Part shown: positions 6,444-7,065 of the stretch, piece by piece
Layout of the letters: every line of letters starts with the position of its first letter
Position numbering within the stretch: position 1 is the stretch's first letter
From: Methanoregula sp. UBA276
Lineage (GTDB): Archaea; Halobacteriota; Methanomicrobia; Methanomicrobiales; Methanospirillaceae
Length of the DNA: 7,065 nucleotides
Assembly (NCBI GenBank): GCA_002508495.1
Contig: DANA01000095.1
Span: 23,322 to 30,386 of the forward strand
Direction: 5' to 3'
Notes under the pieces: generated by a model
What the model saw: only the letters and a program-made list of their open reading frames with translations
Told to the model about the DNA's origin: nothing
Databases searched by the model: none
Made by a program: the position numbers and the translations under genes

Positions 6444-7065
6444 CCCTGTAAAAGTTATGGCAAACCAAAACAAGGAGCACTACTTCTTCTCAGATCAGAA
6501 ATATATTTGTTTTCTGACATCATGCCAGAATGCCGTTAGACTGACCAGGATACCGGAATATTCTTCACCATATTCGCGAAGGGATTTCACTCAGCATCAG
6601 TTGCTCACGTTGCTTTTATTCAAAGAATATCTCGGAGCTCACTATCGGGATTTCGTCCAGCTCGTAGAGATCATGGGCATTATCCAGGACCAATTGCATC
6701 TCAATGAGATCCCCCATTACTCCACCCTCTGTAAATTTTCAAAACGAGTTCCTTCAACCGTCTTAAACCAGTTATTCCGAAAAGCGTGTTCATTCATGAC
6801 GGAATGGAAGAACGTCACATCGATAGTTGCAATTGACTCATCCGGGTTCACACCGGACTCTTCCAGTACTTATTACTCCGTCAGAACCGGGAAGACCCGT
6901 CATGACTATCTCAAAACGACAATCTCCGTAGATTCGGATCATATTTCCCTGCTAGCATTTCACGTCACAAAGAGTCGACGCCACGATTCACAAATTGCAC
7001 CTATCGTACTTCGTGCATCGAATCGGGTAAAAAAATCAAAGTGTTACGTCATGGATAAGGGGTAC
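6420..7065 (+). mobile_element. Left part of an insertion sequence (IS4/IS5-like), cut by window end
   Basis: A DDE transposase gene starts at 6457 and runs off the window. The left border must lie between the 3' flank at about 6411 and the start codon; the exact base, terminal inverted repeat and target duplication cannot be set without the right end. Base composition rises here compared with the AT-rich region to the left, which supports a separate origin. Confidence 0.55.
6457..7065 (+). CDS. DDE transposase, IS4/IS5-like, partial (3' end missing)
   Basis: From ATG 6457 the frame stays open for 203 codons to the window edge. The product begins MANQNKEHYFFSDQKY. It has an N-terminal helical region with LLTLLLFKEYLGAHYRDFVQLVE (about 49-71) and HYSTLCKFSKR (87-97), typical of the DNA-binding part of these transposases. 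The first catalytic aspartate is in VAIDSSGF (D127), and the second in VMDKGY (D200), a motif close to the A/MDKGYD signature of IS4/IS5-group enzymes. The catalytic glutamate would lie beyond the window. It catalyses cut-and-paste movement of its own element. No frameshift is seen in the visible part, so the element may be intact. There is no clear Shine-Dalgarno before the ATG. Confidence 0.85.
   Translation, partial: MANQNKEHYFFSDQKYICFLTSCQNAVRLTRIPEYSSPYSRRDFTQHQLLTLLLFKEYLGAHYRDFVQLVEIMGIIQDQLHLNEIPHYSTLCKFSKRVPSTVLNQLFRKACSFMTEWKNVTSIVAIDSSGFTPDSSSTYYSVRTGKTRHDYLKTTISVDSDHISLLAFHVTKSRRHDSQIAPIVLRASNRVKKSKCYVMDKGY

Overview
The window looks like a piece of an archaeal chromosome, probably from a methanogen-type euryarchaeon, that contains an accessory (defence-island-like) insert. 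The evidence is indirect. There is a BRE/TATA-like promoter, an ATPase with a C-terminal winged helix of the kind common in archaea, a tiny CxxC/HxxC protein, and start sites with weak or no Shine-Dalgarno. No ribosomal RNA, tRNA or taxon-specific marker is present, so the assignment is inference.

Left part (1-1580), moderate GC: a short 9-nt tandem repeat and AT-rich leader, a 46-residue putative zinc-binding protein (89-229), then a 397-residue P-loop ATPase with a C-terminal winged helix (254-1447). A terminator-like hairpin follows its stop codon. After that comes a GC-rich, strongly foldable intergenic block (1467-1570) with no obvious gene.

Middle part (about 1580-6420), clearly AT-rich with different codon use: an archaeal-type promoter drives a two-gene operon. 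The first gene (1633-4230) encodes an apparently intact protein-kinase domain fused to an ORC/CDC6-like AAA+ ATPase. The second (4211-5362), overlapping it by 20 nt and probably translationally coupled, encodes a protein made of two repeated Rossmann-like halves with CARF-like motifs. A convergent gene of unknown function (5414-6418, minus strand) faces them. I propose that the kinase-ATPase and the tandem Rossmannoid protein are one conflict or signalling module: sensor or ligand binding, ATPase switch, phosphorylation. No nuclease or other killing domain is evident in the pair, so the effector, if any, is either kinase activity, a missed domain, or a neighbouring gene such as the convergent one.

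Right edge (about 6420-7065): an IS4/IS5-like DDE transposase, cut off by the window end, starts a few dozen bases from the 5' end of the convergent gene. The insertion element may have removed that gene's natural start or promoter.
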